In this document: positions 1 through 10,856 of the stretch, one piece after another
Layout: each line of letters starts with the position of its first letter
Numbering within the stretch: the first letter of the stretch is position 1
NCBI RefSeq assembly: GCF_016428975.1
Contig: NZ_JAELTT010000013.1
Span: 23,705 to 87,704, forward strand
Source: Dyella sp. ASV21
Lineage (GTDB): Bacteria > Pseudomonadota > Gammaproteobacteria > Xanthomonadales > Rhodanobacteraceae
Direction of reading: 5' to 3'
DNA length: 64,000 nucleotides
Position numbers and translations under genes: made by a program
Notes under the pieces: model-generated
What the model saw: the letters and a program-made list of their open reading frames with translations, nothing else
What the model was told of the DNA's origin: nothing
The model's database searches: none

Positions 1-285
1 GTAGATCGTCAACAGCACCGCGCCTGTGGCGCGGAACCAGGGCAGGTTGAGCCAGCCGCTGCCGGCAGCCGGTAGCTGGATGACCCAGGGCGCGCCCCAG
101 GGCGCAATAACCGCCACCACCAGGGCGGACAGCCACAGCCAGGCAATTGATTGGCGGTAGAACGCCAATCGGCCCCGGGTGTCGCTGCGGCGCTGCAGTC
201 GTCGACCCGTGGAAAGATCCAGCCAGGGGGCCACGCCTACCAGCCACGCGGCGCATAGCGCCAACAGCACGTCTGTCGTTTGCAT
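1..285 (-). CDS. Membrane protein, probable CPBP-family intramembrane protease (C-terminal part outside window)
   Basis: An open frame runs leftwards from an ATG at 283-285 and leaves the window in frame after 95 residues. The visible part has a hydrophobic N-terminal segment (LLALCAAWLVGVAPWLDL), a basic loop with a Y-R-Q pattern, and a second membrane segment (WLWLSALVVAVIAPW). This resembles the N-terminus of CPBP (CAAX protease-like) membrane proteins, but the catalytic motifs would lie outside the window, so the family call is inference. It is divergent from a TetR regulator 62 bp away with a palindrome between them, so that regulator probably represses it. Confidence 0.55.
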   Translation of the reverse strand, partial: MQTTDVLLALCAAWLVGVAPWLDLSTGRRLQRRSDTRGRLAFYRQSIAWLWLSALVVAVIAPWGAPWVIQLPAAGSGWLNLPWFRATGAVLLTIY

Positions 286-303
286 GACCGTCCCTTTAAA
301 GTA

Positions 304-319
304 AATGTAAATTTACATT
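304..319. promoter_or_regulatory. Perfect 16-bp palindrome, probable TetR operator
   Basis: AATGTAAATTTACATT is an exact palindrome in the short gap between the divergent starts at 285 (-) and 348 (+). Position and symmetry are typical of a TetR-family autoregulatory operator that also controls the divergent neighbour. Binding is inferred. Confidence 0.7.
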
Positions 320-347
320 CGCATTTAATCGGGGCATTGTCCAGGGC

Positions 348-995
348 ATGACGACTAAGACGATTTCAGGGGTGCGCGAACCCAGGCAGCAGCGTAGCCG
401 GGAAACCCTCGACCGACTGCTGGCCGCCACGGTGAAAGCGCTGGACGAGGAGGGCCTGGACGGGGCGGTGGTGCCCAGGATCGCGGCGCTGGCTGGCGTG
501 GCGCCGGCCAGCATCTATCGCCGCTTTCCCGACAAGGATGCGTTACTGCGGGAGGCGTTTCTGCACATGTTGCGCGCAAGCAACACGGCCAATCGCGATC
601 ATCTGAGCAAGATGCTGGTGCGCGATACGCTGGAGGCGTCAGCGGCGCAGTTGATGGAGTTGCTGTTTGCGCAATATCGTCGCCACCCGCGGCTGATGCG
701 GTCGCTGCTGCGTTTTCTGGAAAACGAGGGGGCGTCCGAATTCGCCAGGGAAGTGCATGGGCACATCGCACAGAACATGGCGCAGGTGGTCGATGTGCTG
801 CAGGTGTTCAAGGCGGAAATCCCGCATCGGGTGCCGCGTCGAGCGCTTCAGTTTGCGGTGCTGTCGGCGGCTGGCGCGATCGAGAGTTTTGCGCTCGAGC
901 CGGTATCGTTGTGGCAGACGGTGTTGCCTATGTCCGACCGGCAATTCCAGGCCGAGCAGGCGCGCAGCTTCGTGGCTTATTTGCGCATGGCCTGA
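348..995 (+). CDS. TetR/AcrR-family transcriptional regulator
   Basis: A 215-residue protein with an N-terminal TetR helix-turn-helix at about residues 15-62 (RSRETLDRLLAATVKALDEE, then the recognition-helix region VAPASIYRRFPDKDALLREA). The ligand-binding C-terminal half is not diagnostic. It probably represses itself and the divergent membrane protein through the palindrome at 304-319. A hairpin terminator follows the stop. The target ligand is unknown. Confidence 0.85.
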   Translation: MTTKTISGVREPRQQRSRETLDRLLAATVKALDEEGLDGAVVPRIAALAGVAPASIYRRFPDKDALLREAFLHMLRASNTANRDHLSKMLVRDTLEASAAQLMELLFAQYRRHPRLMRSLLRFLENEGASEFAREVHGHIAQNMAQVVDVLQVFKAEIPHRVPRRALQFAVLSAAGAIESFALEPVSLWQTVLPMSDRQFQAEQARSFVAYLRMA

Positions 996-1005
996 GGGCA
1001 TGCAA

Positions 1006-1033
1006 CAAAAAAGGCCGCTTGCGCGGCCTTTTT
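1006..1033. terminator. Rho-independent terminator, bidirectional
   Basis: The inverted repeat AAAAAGGCCGC / GCGGCCTTTTT has a 3-4 nt loop with an A run on the left and a T run on the right. It sits between the converging tetR and rpmJ genes and can serve both. Confidence 0.85.
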
Positions 1034-1055
1034 CTAAACTCATCGCAGCTAGAAA

Positions 1056-1181
1056 TTAGCGCTGACGAGCCTTGAAACGCGGGTTGCTCTTGCAGATCAC
1101 GAACACCTTGCCGCGACGACGCACAACCTTGCAGTCACGGTGCCGCGCCTTGGCGGACTTCAAAGAGGAAAGCACCTTCAC
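1056..1181 (-). CDS. rpmJ: 50S ribosomal protein L36, zinc-independent type
   Basis: A 41-residue basic protein starting [18 protein letters not shown] and ending NPRFKARQR, the L36 fold of the large ribosomal subunit. It lacks the full Cys3-His zinc site of canonical L36 and matches the E. coli YkgO-like C-minus form, which is normal in xanthomonads. The start is GTG at 1179-1181, preceded by AGGAG on the minus strand. It stands alone between two regulator genes rather than in the spc operon. A promoter is readable at 1226-1254. Confidence 0.93.
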   Translation of the reverse strand: MKVLSSLKSAKARHRDCKVVRRRGKVFVICKSNPRFKARQR

Positions 1182-1225
1182 GGCCAGCTCCTGAAACTAA
1201 CGAATTGGAAAAATACAAGAACGAA

Positions 1226-1254
1226 ACTATAAACAGTTTGTTGACTTTGCACAA
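1226..1254 (-). promoter_or_regulatory. Putative sigma-70 promoter of rpmJ
   Basis: On the minus strand, TTGTGC (1249-1254) and TATAGT (1226-1231) are separated by 17 bp, about 45 bp upstream of the rpmJ start. The -10 lies inside a small dyad, AAACT-N6-AGTTT (1224-1239). Confidence 0.55.
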
Positions 1255-1352
1255 GTCTTTGGATGCCTTGGGCAAAAAGCCGTCAAGCTCCCATTTGCGC
1301 GGATTTTTGTGACGCCTCGGCGCCGCCGCGGGGCTGGAAATGAACGCGCCGT

Positions 1353-2249
1353 TTATTCCGGCTCGGTCATGGCGCTGAGGAAGCGTTGCACCACAGGCGA
1401 CGGGTCGTCCGCGCGGCTGGCGAGGGCCAGCAGCATAAAGGCATCCGGATCTTCCAAGCGCAGATAGGTGACACCCGGCAGGCTCACCGAGCGCATGGAG
1501 GCGGGCACCAGCGCTAGGCCCATGCCGGCGGCCACCAGAACCAGCAGGCCGTTGATCTGCTGGGCATGCTGGCGGATCAAGGGGTGAAAGTTTGCCTTGG
1601 CCGCGATCTGCGCCAGGCGGTCATACAGCGTGGCGGCCAGTTCGCGTGGCTGCACCACAAAGGCCTCCATGGCGACTTCGCGCAGCCAGATGCTTTCGCG
1701 GTCGGCCAGGGGGTGGTTGGAGGGCAGGGCCAGCACCAGCGGTTCGCGGTCGATCACGTCCAGGCGCAGGTTGCGCGCCATGCCTGGGTGTTCCGGCTCG
1801 TCGCGTACAAAACCCACGTCCAGCTCGCCCGCCAGGAGCGCGGCATACTGCTGCTCGGTATACATCTCCGTGAGCATCAGCCGTACCTGTGGGGCAAAGC
1901 TGCGGTAACGGAGCAGGGTGCGCGGCAGTGCCGGGTGGAAGGTGACCGACACCGTGTAGGCCAGCCGCAGCTTGCCGCTGAAGCCGGTGGCGGCGTCTGC
2001 CATCTGAATGCGCACCTCTTCGGCCTTGGCCAGAATCTGGCGCGCTTGTTCCAGGAAGAGCTTGCCTGGCTCGGTCAACGACACGTTGCGCTTGTTGCGC
2101 TCCAGCAGGCGCACCCCCAGGTCGTTCTCAAGCGCCTGTATTTGCTGTGAAAGAGGGGGCTGTGAGATGTACAGGCGCTGGGCCGCGCGGGTAAAGCTGA
2201 GCTCCTCGGCGACGGTTACAAAGTAACGAAGCTGACGGAAGTCGAACAT
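1353..2249 (-). CDS. LysR-family transcriptional regulator
   Basis: A 298-residue LysR-type regulator. The winged helix-turn-helix occupies about residues 1-60 (LRYFVTVAEELSFTRAAQRL, SQPPLSQQIQALENDLG), followed by the two-lobed periplasmic-binding-like effector domain to the C-terminus (VGFVRDEPEHPG, AAGMGLALVPASM). Length is normal for the family. The target is not visible: the next gene upstream (fadH) is on the same strand behind a terminator-like hairpin, so there is no divergent partner. The effector is probably a small organic acid or aromatic, which is a guess from the family. Confidence 0.9.
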   Translation of the reverse strand: MFDFRQLRYFVTVAEELSFTRAAQRLYISQPPLSQQIQALENDLGVRLLERNKRNVSLTEPGKLFLEQARQILAKAEEVRIQMADAATGFSGKLRLAYTVSVTFHPALPRTLLRYRSFAPQVRLMLTEMYTEQQYAALLAGELDVGFVRDEPEHPGMARNLRLDVIDREPLVLALPSNHPLADRESIWLREVAMEAFVVQPRELAATLYDRLAQIAAKANFHPLIRQHAQQINGLLVLVAAGMGLALVPASMRSVSLPGVTYLRLEDPDAFMLLALASRADDPSPVVQRFLSAMTEPE

Positions 2250-2467
2250 GGCGGGGTCTTTAATAGTTTTTTCGACTAAGTTGGACGCAAAATATATATT
2301 TGTTTCTATAACCCGTCGATCATATTATTTCTTCCGTCCCGCCACCGTCCCCTCCCCCCAGGTGGCGGCGACCCTCGCCCCGCTGCGACGCTACCCCCGC
2401 GATATCTGGTCCTCCTCCCCCCTGGGCCCATATCGACGCGTCGTCTAGCGGGGCGCTTTCTTTTCCA

Positions 2468-2504
2468 GACAACGCCCGGCCTTGCGCCGGGCGTTGTCGT
2501 TTTC
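2468..2504. terminator. Strong hairpin with T tail
   Basis: A 13-bp perfect stem, GACAACGCCCGGC / GCCGGGCGTTGTC, with loop CTTGC is followed by GTTTTC on the plus strand. Both flanking genes read leftwards, so it is not clear which transcript it ends. It could insulate lysR from fadH read-through. Confidence 0.6.
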
Positions 2505-2539
2505 GGGGTGGCTATCGTGCTTGCCGCGCGCACCCCGGC

Positions 2540-2566
2540 ATCACCCCGACTTTCGCCGGGGTGGTG
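2540..2566 (-). terminator. Hairpin just downstream of fadH
   Basis: ATCACCCCG / CGGGGTGGT stem with loop ACTTTCGC, located 12 bases past the fadH stop. There is no clear T run, so it is only a possible terminator. Confidence 0.35.
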
Positions 2567-2577
2567 TCGGGTGAGGC

Positions 2578-4943
<2,366 letters not shown>

Positions 4944-5201
4944 TCAGCTCAAAAGTTCGTGCACCAGTGCGATATAGCGTTGCATGGCATCGTCTTCCGA
5001 GACCCCGCGCAACTGCGCCCAGGCTTCGTACTTGGCCGTGCCGATAAAGTCGAAAAAGCCCGGCTGCTCCCCGTGCACATCGCCTTCGGAGCCTTGCTTG
5101 TAGAGCGCGTAGAGGCGCAACAGCGTGTCGTTATCCGGTCGCTGGCCAAGCCCTTGCACATCTTCAACGGCTTGTTCGAATTCGCGACGCAGATCATTCA
5201 T
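4944..5201 (-). CDS. Acyl-CoA-binding protein (ACBP family)
   Basis: An 85-residue protein with the ACBP four-helix signature: REFEQAVEDVQGL, then the acyl-CoA-contacting block LLRLYALYKQGSEGDV, then KYEAWAQLRGVSEDDAMQRY. ACBPs bind and shuttle long-chain acyl-CoA in the cytosol. The start MNDLRREF fits the family; an upstream in-frame ATG at 5216 would add five residues, and neither start has a strong ribosome-binding site. It lies upstream of fadH on the same strand, separated by about 350 bp. ACBPs are uncommon in bacteria. Confidence 0.85.
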   Translation of the reverse strand: MNDLRREFEQAVEDVQGLGQRPDNDTLLRLYALYKQGSEGDVHGEQPGFFDFIGTAKYEAWAQLRGVSEDDAMQRYIALVHELLS

Positions 5202-5319
5202 GGTGTGGACGTGCATGGGCCTGACGGACTAACGAAGAGGGAGGATGGAAATCCCGCGTTCCGTGCGAGGACCAACGCGATAGCATATGCGTTTTCCCTT
5301 GCCGCCGTCAGGAGTCCCC

Positions 5320-5997
5320 ATGAGTGCATCGTCCGTTCCCGTTCTGACCATCGACGGACCCTCGGGATCGGGCAAGGGCACCATCAGTCGCCGGGTCGCC
5401 GAGCAACTGGGTTGGCGCCTGCTGGATTCGGGCGCCTTGTACCGGGCGGTGGGCTACGCCGCGGGTGCCGAGGGGCTGGACCTGTCGGACGCCGAGGCGA
5501 TTACCCGTTGTGCCCAGACCACCAAGATCCGCTTCCAGGCGGTTACCGATGGCAGCGACACCCGGGTGCTGGTGAATGGTCACGACGCCACCGACGAATT
5601 GCGCACCGAAACCGCTGGCGCAGCGGCCTCTGCGATTGCCTCGATTCCCTCGGTGCGTCAAGCACTTGTGGATATGCAGCTGGCCTTCCGCAAGGGGCCG
5701 GGCCTGGTGGCCGACGGCCGCGATATGGGTACCGTCATCTTCCCGGACGCGCCCTACAAGGTGTTCCTGACCGCCAGCGCCGCCGAGCGCGCCAAAAGGC
5801 GCTATAAGCAGTTGAAGGAAAAGGGGCTCAGCGTTACACTTGCCACTCTTCAGCGCGAGATCGAAGCGCGTGACACCCGCGATGCCTCGCGGACCGTCGC
5901 GCCGCTCAAGCCGGCCGCAGATGCGGTTTTCATCGACACCACCGGCATGGGCATCGACGACGTCGTCGCGAAAGTATTGGCTGTCGTGCGGCCCTGA
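5320..5997 (+). CDS. cmk: Cytidylate kinase
   Basis: A 225-residue kinase that phosphorylates CMP and dCMP with ATP. The P-loop GPSGSGKGT is at residues 12-20, followed by [15 protein letters not shown] (substrate site) and [15 protein letters not shown]. The ATG at 5320 was chosen because GGAG lies 8 bases upstream; the open frame extends 33 bases further but without support. It precedes rpsA as in most gammaproteobacteria, with a weak hairpin between them. Confidence 0.95.
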   Translation: MSASSVPVLTIDGPSGSGKGTISRRVAEQLGWRLLDSGALYRAVGYAAGAEGLDLSDAEAITRCAQTTKIRFQAVTDGSDTRVLVNGHDATDELRTETAGAAASAIASIPSVRQALVDMQLAFRKGPGLVADGRDMGTVIFPDAPYKVFLTASAAERAKRRYKQLKEKGLSVTLATLQREIEARDTRDASRTVAPLKPAADAVFIDTTGMGIDDVVAKVLAVVRP

Positions 5998-6020
5998 TGG
6001 GTCGCCGATAGCCGTTGGTG

Positions 6021-6042
6021 CCTCTACCGCGGTAGGGGTTTT
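6021..6042 (+). terminator. Weak terminator between cmk and rpsA
   Basis: CCTCTACC-GC-GGTAGGGG stem (some pairs must open for the loop) followed by TTTT. It could attenuate cmk read-through into rpsA. Confidence 0.45.
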
Positions 6043-6164
6043 GGTCAACGGTGCCGACGGAGCTTTTTCCCTAGGACACCCATAACCGGTGGGCTGATCG
6101 TCCGTGCGCTTTTCATCCGACGGCGCGCAAGGATCTAAGGCCTTTTATCATTTCTGGAATCAAC

Positions 6165-7838
6165 ATGACTGAAAGTTTTGCCGAACTGTTTGAACAGAGC
6201 CAACAGGCTATCTCCAAGCTGAAGCCGGGCGCGATCGTCACGGGTATCGTTGTGGAAATCCGCAACGACGTCGTCGTGATCAACGCTGGCCTGAAGAGCG
6301 AAGGCATCGTCCCGATCGAGCAGTTCAAGGACGAGAGCGGAGAGCTGGAAGTGCAGGTAGGCGACGAGGTGAAGGTTGCCCTCGACGCCCTGGAAGACGG
6401 TTTCGGCGAGACCAAGCTCTCCCGTGAGAAGGCCAAGCGTTCCATGGTGTGGGACGACCTGGAAGCAGCCTTCGACAAGGAAGAGACCATCACCGGCAAG
6501 ATCTCCGGCAAGGTCAAGGGTGGTTTCACCGTCGACATCAAGGACGTCCGCGCATTCCTGCCGGGTTCGCTGGTCGACGTGCGTCCGGTCCGCGATCCGG
6601 TTTACCTGGAAGGCAAGGACCTCGAGTTCAAGATCATCAAGCTCGACCGCAAGCGTAACAACGTGGTCGTCAGCCGCCGCGCCGTCGTCGAGACCGAGTT
6701 CTCCGAGGAGCGCGAGAAGCTGCTGGAGCGCCTGACCGAAGGCGCGGTGGTCAAGGGTACCGTCAAGAACCTCACCGACTACGGCGCGTTCGTGGACCTG
6801 GGTGGTATCGACGGCCTGCTGCACATCACCGACATGGCGTGGAAGCGCGTGCGTCACCCGTCCGAAGTCGTCAACGTCGGCGACGAGCTGGATGTGCGCG
6901 TGCTCAAGTACGACCGCGAGCGCAACCGCGTTTCGTTGGGCCTCAAGCAGCTGGGCGATGACCCGTGGGTCGCTATCGCTCGCCGCTACCCGGTCGGCAG
7001 CCGCCTGTTCGGCAAGGTCTCCAACGTCACCGATTACGGTTGCTTCGTTGAGATCGAGCCGGGCGTGGAAGGCCTGGTCCACGTCTCCGAAATGGATTGG
7101 ACCAACAAGAACGTCAACCCGGCCAAGGTGGTGCAGGTCGGCGACGAGACCGAAGTGATGGTGCTGGACGTGGATGAAGAGCGTCGCCGCATCTCGCTGG
7201 GTATCAAGCAGACCCGCTCGAACCCGTGGGAAGCGTTCGCCGCCATGCACAAGAAGGGCGACAAGGTGTCCGGTCAGATCAAGTCGATCACCGACTTCGG
7301 CATCTTCATCGGCCTGGACGGTGGCATCGACGGTCTGGTCCACCTGTCCGACATCTCCTGGCAGGTGTCCGGCGAAGACCTCGTCCGCAACTTCAAGAAG
7401 GGCGACGAGATCGAGGCCGTGGTGCTGGCCGTGGATCCGGAGCGTGAGCGCATCTCCCTCGGCATCAAGCAGATGGAGCAGGATCCGTTCGGCCAGTTCA
7501 TGGCCAACAATCCGCGCGGCACCATCGTCAACGGTACCGTGAAGGAAGTGGACGCCAAGGGCGCCGTGATCGATCTGGGCGAAGGCGTCGAGGGTTACCT
7601 GCGCGCCAACGATATCGCCAAGGAGCGCATCGAAGACGCCACCCTGCACCTGAAGGTTGGCGACAAGGTCGAAGCCAAGTTCACCGGCATGGACCGTAAG
7701 GGCCGCCAGCTGCAGCTGTCGATCCGCGCGAAGGACGAAGAAGAACTGCACGATGCCATGGCTGAGTACTCGTCCGCCTCCGGCGGCACGACCAAGCTCG
7801 GTGCGCTGCTCAAGGAGCAGCTGAACAAGGCTGACTAA
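6165..7838 (+). CDS. rpsA: 30S ribosomal protein S1
   Basis: A 557-residue protein, the full length of E. coli S1, built from six S1 OB-fold RNA-binding domains. Repeated domain signatures are visible: [60 protein letters not shown] and [20 protein letters not shown]. It recruits mRNA to the 30S subunit. It is followed by a strong terminator and then ihfB, the conserved order. Confidence 0.98.
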   Translation: MTESFAELFEQSQQAISKLKPGAIVTGIVVEIRNDVVVINAGLKSEGIVPIEQFKDESGELEVQVGDEVKVALDALEDGFGETKLSREKAKRSMVWDDLEAAFDKEETITGKISGKVKGGFTVDIKDVRAFLPGSLVDVRPVRDPVYLEGKDLEFKIIKLDRKRNNVVVSRRAVVETEFSEEREKLLERLTEGAVVKGTVKNLTDYGAFVDLGGIDGLLHITDMAWKRVRHPSEVVNVGDELDVRVLKYDRERNRVSLGLKQLGDDPWVAIARRYPVGSRLFGKVSNVTDYGCFVEIEPGVEGLVHVSEMDWTNKNVNPAKVVQVGDETEVMVLDVDEERRRISLGIKQTRSNPWEAFAAMHKKGDKVSGQIKSITDFGIFIGLDGGIDGLVHLSDISWQVSGEDLVRNFKKGDEIEAVVLAVDPERERISLGIKQMEQDPFGQFMANNPRGTIVNGTVKEVDAKGAVIDLGEGVEGYLRANDIAKERIEDATLHLKVGDKVEAKFTGMDRKGRQLQLSIRAKDEEELHDAMAEYSSASGGTTKLGALLKEQLNKAD

Positions 7839-7855
7839 GCAGTAGCTGTAGGAAT

Positions 7856-7887
7856 GCGGGGCGGCGTAGAGCCGCCCCGCGGTTTTA
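7856..7887 (+). terminator. Rho-independent terminator of rpsA
   Basis: GCGGGGCGGC / GCCGCCCCGC 10-bp perfect stem with loop GTAGA, then GGTTTTAT. It lies 18 bases after the rpsA stop. Confidence 0.9.
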
Positions 7888-7908
7888 TGTCACGGACATT
7901 GGGGACCC

Positions 7909-8196
7909 ATGACCAAATCCGAATTGATTGAGGCGCTGGCACGGCGTCAGACCCACCTCGCATTTGCAGATGTGGAGTTGGCGGTAAAGAGCGTCATCGA
8001 ACAGATGAGCCACGCCCTCTCCCATGGCGAGCGTATCGAGGTTCGTGGTTTCGGCAGCTTCGCGCTGCACTACCGTCCGCCGCGCATGGGGCGCAACCCC
8101 AAGACCGGCGATGCGGTGGCCCTTCCGGGCAAGCATGTCCCGCACTTCAAGCCGGGCAAGGAACTGCGTGAACGCGTCAATATGAATCTGGTGTGA
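7909..8196 (+). CDS. ihfB: Integration host factor subunit beta
   Basis: A 95-residue HU/IHF-family DNA-bending protein. [16 protein letters not shown] opens the helical dimer body, and [22 protein letters not shown] carries the beta-arm that inserts into the minor groove. GGGGA lies just upstream of the ATG. It forms a heterodimer with IhfA, encoded elsewhere. It sits directly after rpsA as in other gammaproteobacteria. Confidence 0.96.
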   Translation: MTKSELIEALARRQTHLAFADVELAVKSVIEQMSHALSHGERIEVRGFGSFALHYRPPRMGRNPKTGDAVALPGKHVPHFKPGKELRERVNMNLV

Positions 8197-8228
8197 TAGC
8201 CCTCAGGGCCGTCACTGCAGAGTCTTTG

Positions 8229-8268
8229 GAGGGCAGGCGGCGATGCGTCGTTCCTGCCTTCTTTTTGT
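8229..8268 (+). terminator. Rho-independent terminator of ihfB
   Basis: Stem AGGGCAGG / CCTGCCTT (one G-T pair) with a loop of about 16 nt, followed by CTTTTTG, 32 bases after the ihfB stop. Confidence 0.7.
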
Positions 8269-8375
8269 TTGGAGCCCGGGCCGGCAGCGCCCCTTGCTGG
8301 GCTGTTTTCTCATTTTCTGAAGCCCGACCAAACGCGCGCCTGTGACGCTTAACGGCAATCGGTTAAAGTCGCGGC

Positions 8376-8645
8376 ATGCGATTGATCGTAACGCTGATTC
8401 TCCTATTGTTCGTGGCCGCCGGCATTGTGCTGGGCGCGCTTAATGCCGACCTGGTCGGCTACGACCTTGGCTTTGCGCGCATCGATCTGCCCAAGGGGGC
8501 GGCCTTGCTGTCGGCCCTGGTGATCGGTTGGCTGCTGGGCGGCCTTACGGCATGGCTTGGGGTCAGTACGCGGCATCGCCGGCTGCGCCGCCAGGCCTCG
8601 GCCGAGGCCCGCAGCAAGGCCAAGACCTCCCCGGCCGGTGCATGA
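8376..8645 (+). CDS. lapA: Lipopolysaccharide assembly protein A domain protein
   Basis: An 89-residue inner-membrane protein with two hydrophobic segments (LIVTLILLLFVAAGIVLGAL and ALLSALVIGWLLGGLTAWLG) and a basic cytoplasmic tail. This is the LapA/YciS layout. LapA works with LapB in control of LPS synthesis. The stop overlaps the lapB start by ATGA (8642-8645), so the two are translationally coupled. Confidence 0.9.
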   Translation: MRLIVTLILLLFVAAGIVLGALNADLVGYDLGFARIDLPKGAALLSALVIGWLLGGLTAWLGVSTRHRRLRRQASAEARSKAKTSPAGA

Positions 8646-9817
8646 GCCCACTTCTTTACGTTCTTCTCCTGCTCGTACCCGCAGCGTTCGCCAGTGGCTG
8701 GTGGACCGCCAGGCGGGCAGGGGCGCGTCGCTCCGGCGCGCAAGTCAGTGAACTTTCTTCCGATTACTTCCGTGGCCTGAACTACCTGCTCAACGAGGAG
8801 CAGGACAAGGCCATCGAGGTTTTCCTCAAGCTGGCCGAGTACAACCGCGACACGGTGGAAACCCATCTGGCGCTGGGCAATCTGTTCCGTCGGCGCGGTG
8901 AAGTGGATCGGGCCATCCGCCTGCACCAGCACCTGGTGTCGCGCCCGGGCCTGTCCGAAGCCATGAAGACCGTGGCGCTGCTGGAGCTGGGCGAGGACTA
9001 TATGCGCGCCGGCCTGCTGGACCGCGCCGAAACGCTGTTCTCTGACCTGGTGGCGATGGATGCGCATGCGCCTTCGGCGTTGCGTCATCTGATCGCGATC
9101 TACCAGCACGAGCGTGACTGGCACAAGGCCATCGAACACGCTCGCCGCCTCGAGGCCATGACCGGGGAGGACGAGTCCGGCATGATCGCGCAGTTCTACT
9201 GCGAGCTTGCCGAACAGTCGCGCCAGCATGGCGCGCGGCAAGAGGCGCGCGAATACCTGCGCCAGGCATTTGCCTGCCAGCCCGATTGCGTGCGCGCCTT
9301 TATGCTCACCGGGCGCCTGTATGCCGAAGAAGGGCTGCACGCTGAGGCCGCCAAGGTGTACGAGCAGGCGGTGGAGGCGGATATCGCCTTTGTGCCGGAA
9401 ATCCTGCCGCCTTTGCTCAACAGTTATGCGCGCTCGCAGCAGATGGAGCACGCCGAGCATTTTCTGCGTGACATCCTGGAGCGTTATCACGGCATTTCGC
9501 CGGTGCTGGCGTTGACGCGGCTGTATCAGCAGCGCGATGGCGAACGCATGGCCATCGAGTTCCTCACCTCGCAGTTGCGTCTGCGGCCTTCCGTGCGTGG
9601 CCTGATGGCGTTGATCGATGCCACCATGGACAAGATGGAAGGCGAGGCGCGCGAGAATTTCCTGATCCTGCGCGATCTCACCAAGAAGCTGCTGGAAGGC
9701 CAGGCGATGTACCGCTGCAGCCGCTGCGGCTTCGGTGCCAAGGCACACCACTGGCAGTGTCCCAGCTGCAAGAGCTGGAGCACCATCCGGCCGATTCACG
9801 GCGTCGCCAACGAATGA
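8642..9817 (+). CDS. lapB: Lipopolysaccharide assembly protein B
   Basis: A 391-residue protein with an N-terminal membrane anchor (LLYVLLLLVPAAFASGWW), a long array of TPR helices, and a C-terminal rubredoxin-like metal site (CSRCGFGAK and CPSCKSW). LapB links LPS transport to proteolysis of LpxC by FtsH. The ATG at 8642 overlaps the lapA stop; upstream in-frame extension would run through lapA and is rejected. Length agrees with E. coli LapB (389). Confidence 0.95.
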   Translation: MSPLLYVLLLLVPAAFASGWWTARRAGARRSGAQVSELSSDYFRGLNYLLNEEQDKAIEVFLKLAEYNRDTVETHLALGNLFRRRGEVDRAIRLHQHLVSRPGLSEAMKTVALLELGEDYMRAGLLDRAETLFSDLVAMDAHAPSALRHLIAIYQHERDWHKAIEHARRLEAMTGEDESGMIAQFYCELAEQSRQHGARQEAREYLRQAFACQPDCVRAFMLTGRLYAEEGLHAEAAKVYEQAVEADIAFVPEILPPLLNSYARSQQMEHAEHFLRDILERYHGISPVLALTRLYQQRDGERMAIEFLTSQLRLRPSVRGLMALIDATMDKMEGEARENFLILRDLTKKLLEGQAMYRCSRCGFGAKAHHWQCPSCKSWSTIRPIHGVANE

Positions 9818-9824
9818 GGCACGG

Positions 9825-10856
9825 ATGAGTTTCTCCTGGCTGGCGTTAGGGATGGTGCTGGCGTCGTTGTTGATCGCTGTCGCGGTGGTTCGTGGCGCGA
9901 TGGCCTACGCGCATCGCCGCAATATGCTGGATCTGCCCGGGCAGCGGCGCTCCCATACCATCCCCACGCCCCGTGGCGGCGGCATTGGCATCGTGGTGGC
10001 GGCGTTACTGACCATGCCGGCGAGCCTGTGCCTGCTGCCGTCGCCCTGGCCCGTGGGCATGGCGCTCATGCTCGCCCTGGCCACCGTCCTGGTGGCGGCC
10101 GTGGGCTGGTGGGACGACCACCGCCCCTTGCCGGTGCTTCCCCGGTTCTGCGTTCAGCTGCTCGCCTCCGGGGTGATCGCCGTTGCGTTCGCCTGGGGCG
10201 GTTTGTCCTGGTGGTGGCTGCCGGTGCTGGTGCTTGCCGGCGGGTGGAGCATCAACCTGCACAATTTCATGGACGGCATCGACGGGTTGCTGGCCCAGCA
10301 AGTGATCTTTGTGAGCCTGGGCCTGGGCCTGCTGGCCCTCTCGGTCGGCCAGTCGGCCCAGGCGGTGGCGTCGGCTTGCCTGGCGGCGGCGGCGCTGGGC
10401 TTCTGGTTTTTCAATCGCCCTAGGGCCCGTATTTTCATGGGGGACGTGGGCAGTGGCACCATGGGGCTACTCTTATTTGCCTTGACAGCTATGCTGTGGC
10501 GGGTGGAAACCCGGCTGTTATGGCCGGCCTTGATCCTCAGTTCATCTTTTGTAGCGGACGCTAGCCTTACGCTTCTCAGTCGTATGGCGAGCGGTCGCCG
10601 GTGGCACACTGCGCATCGCGAACACCTTTATCAGTGGTTGGTTCGCAGTGGGTTTACGCATGCCACGGGAGGGGCGTGCTATCTGGCCTGGAACCTGGTG
10701 GTCGCGGCGCCTCTTGCCGTGCTTGCCTGGGCCTGGCCAGTGGGATCGGTGCCGGTGTTCATGGGCACCTACCTGGTAGCGATGACCGCCTGGATTTTCA
10801 TGAAGCGCCAGTGCTTGGGGCGCGTTTTGCACAAGGGCCGACATGTCGCTTCGTAA
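9825..10856 (+). CDS. Glycosyltransferase family 4 (WbpL/WecA-like undecaprenyl-phosphate sugar-1-phosphate transferase)
   Basis: A 343-residue polytopic membrane protein with the MraY/WecA-family motifs: RRSHTIPTPRGGGIGIV near the N-terminus, an aspartate-rich loop WWDDHRPLP, the catalytic NFMDGIDGLL, and FMGDVGSGTMG. It transfers a sugar-1-phosphate to undecaprenyl phosphate to start O-antigen or a related glycan. The ATG at 9825 has GAGGCACGG just ahead and lies 7 bases after the lapB stop. It overlaps the WbpM-like gene by 14 bp, which supports a WbpL-type role, but the exact donor sugar cannot be read. Confidence 0.88.
   Translation: MSFSWLALGMVLASLLIAVAVVRGAMAYAHRRNMLDLPGQRRSHTIPTPRGGGIGIVVAALLTMPASLCLLPSPWPVGMALMLALATVLVAAVGWWDDHRPLPVLPRFCVQLLASGVIAVAFAWGGLSWWWLPVLVLAGGWSINLHNFMDGIDGLLAQQVIFVSLGLGLLALSVGQSAQAVASACLAAAALGFWFFNRPRARIFMGDVGSGTMGLLLFALTAMLWRVETRLLWPALILSSSFVADASLTLLSRMASGRRWHTAHREHLYQWLVRSGFTHATGGACYLAWNLVVAAPLAVLAWAWPVGSVPVFMGTYLVAMTAWIFMKRQCLGRVLHKGRHVAS

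Larger units (their letters stand above)
2250..2577. other. Intergenic region between lysR and fadH
   Basis: No gene is visible. The first 80 bases next to lysR are AT-rich (AAAATATATATTTG) and probably hold its promoter and autoregulatory site. A C-rich stretch and two hairpins follow (2468-2504 and 2540-2566). Confidence 0.6.
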
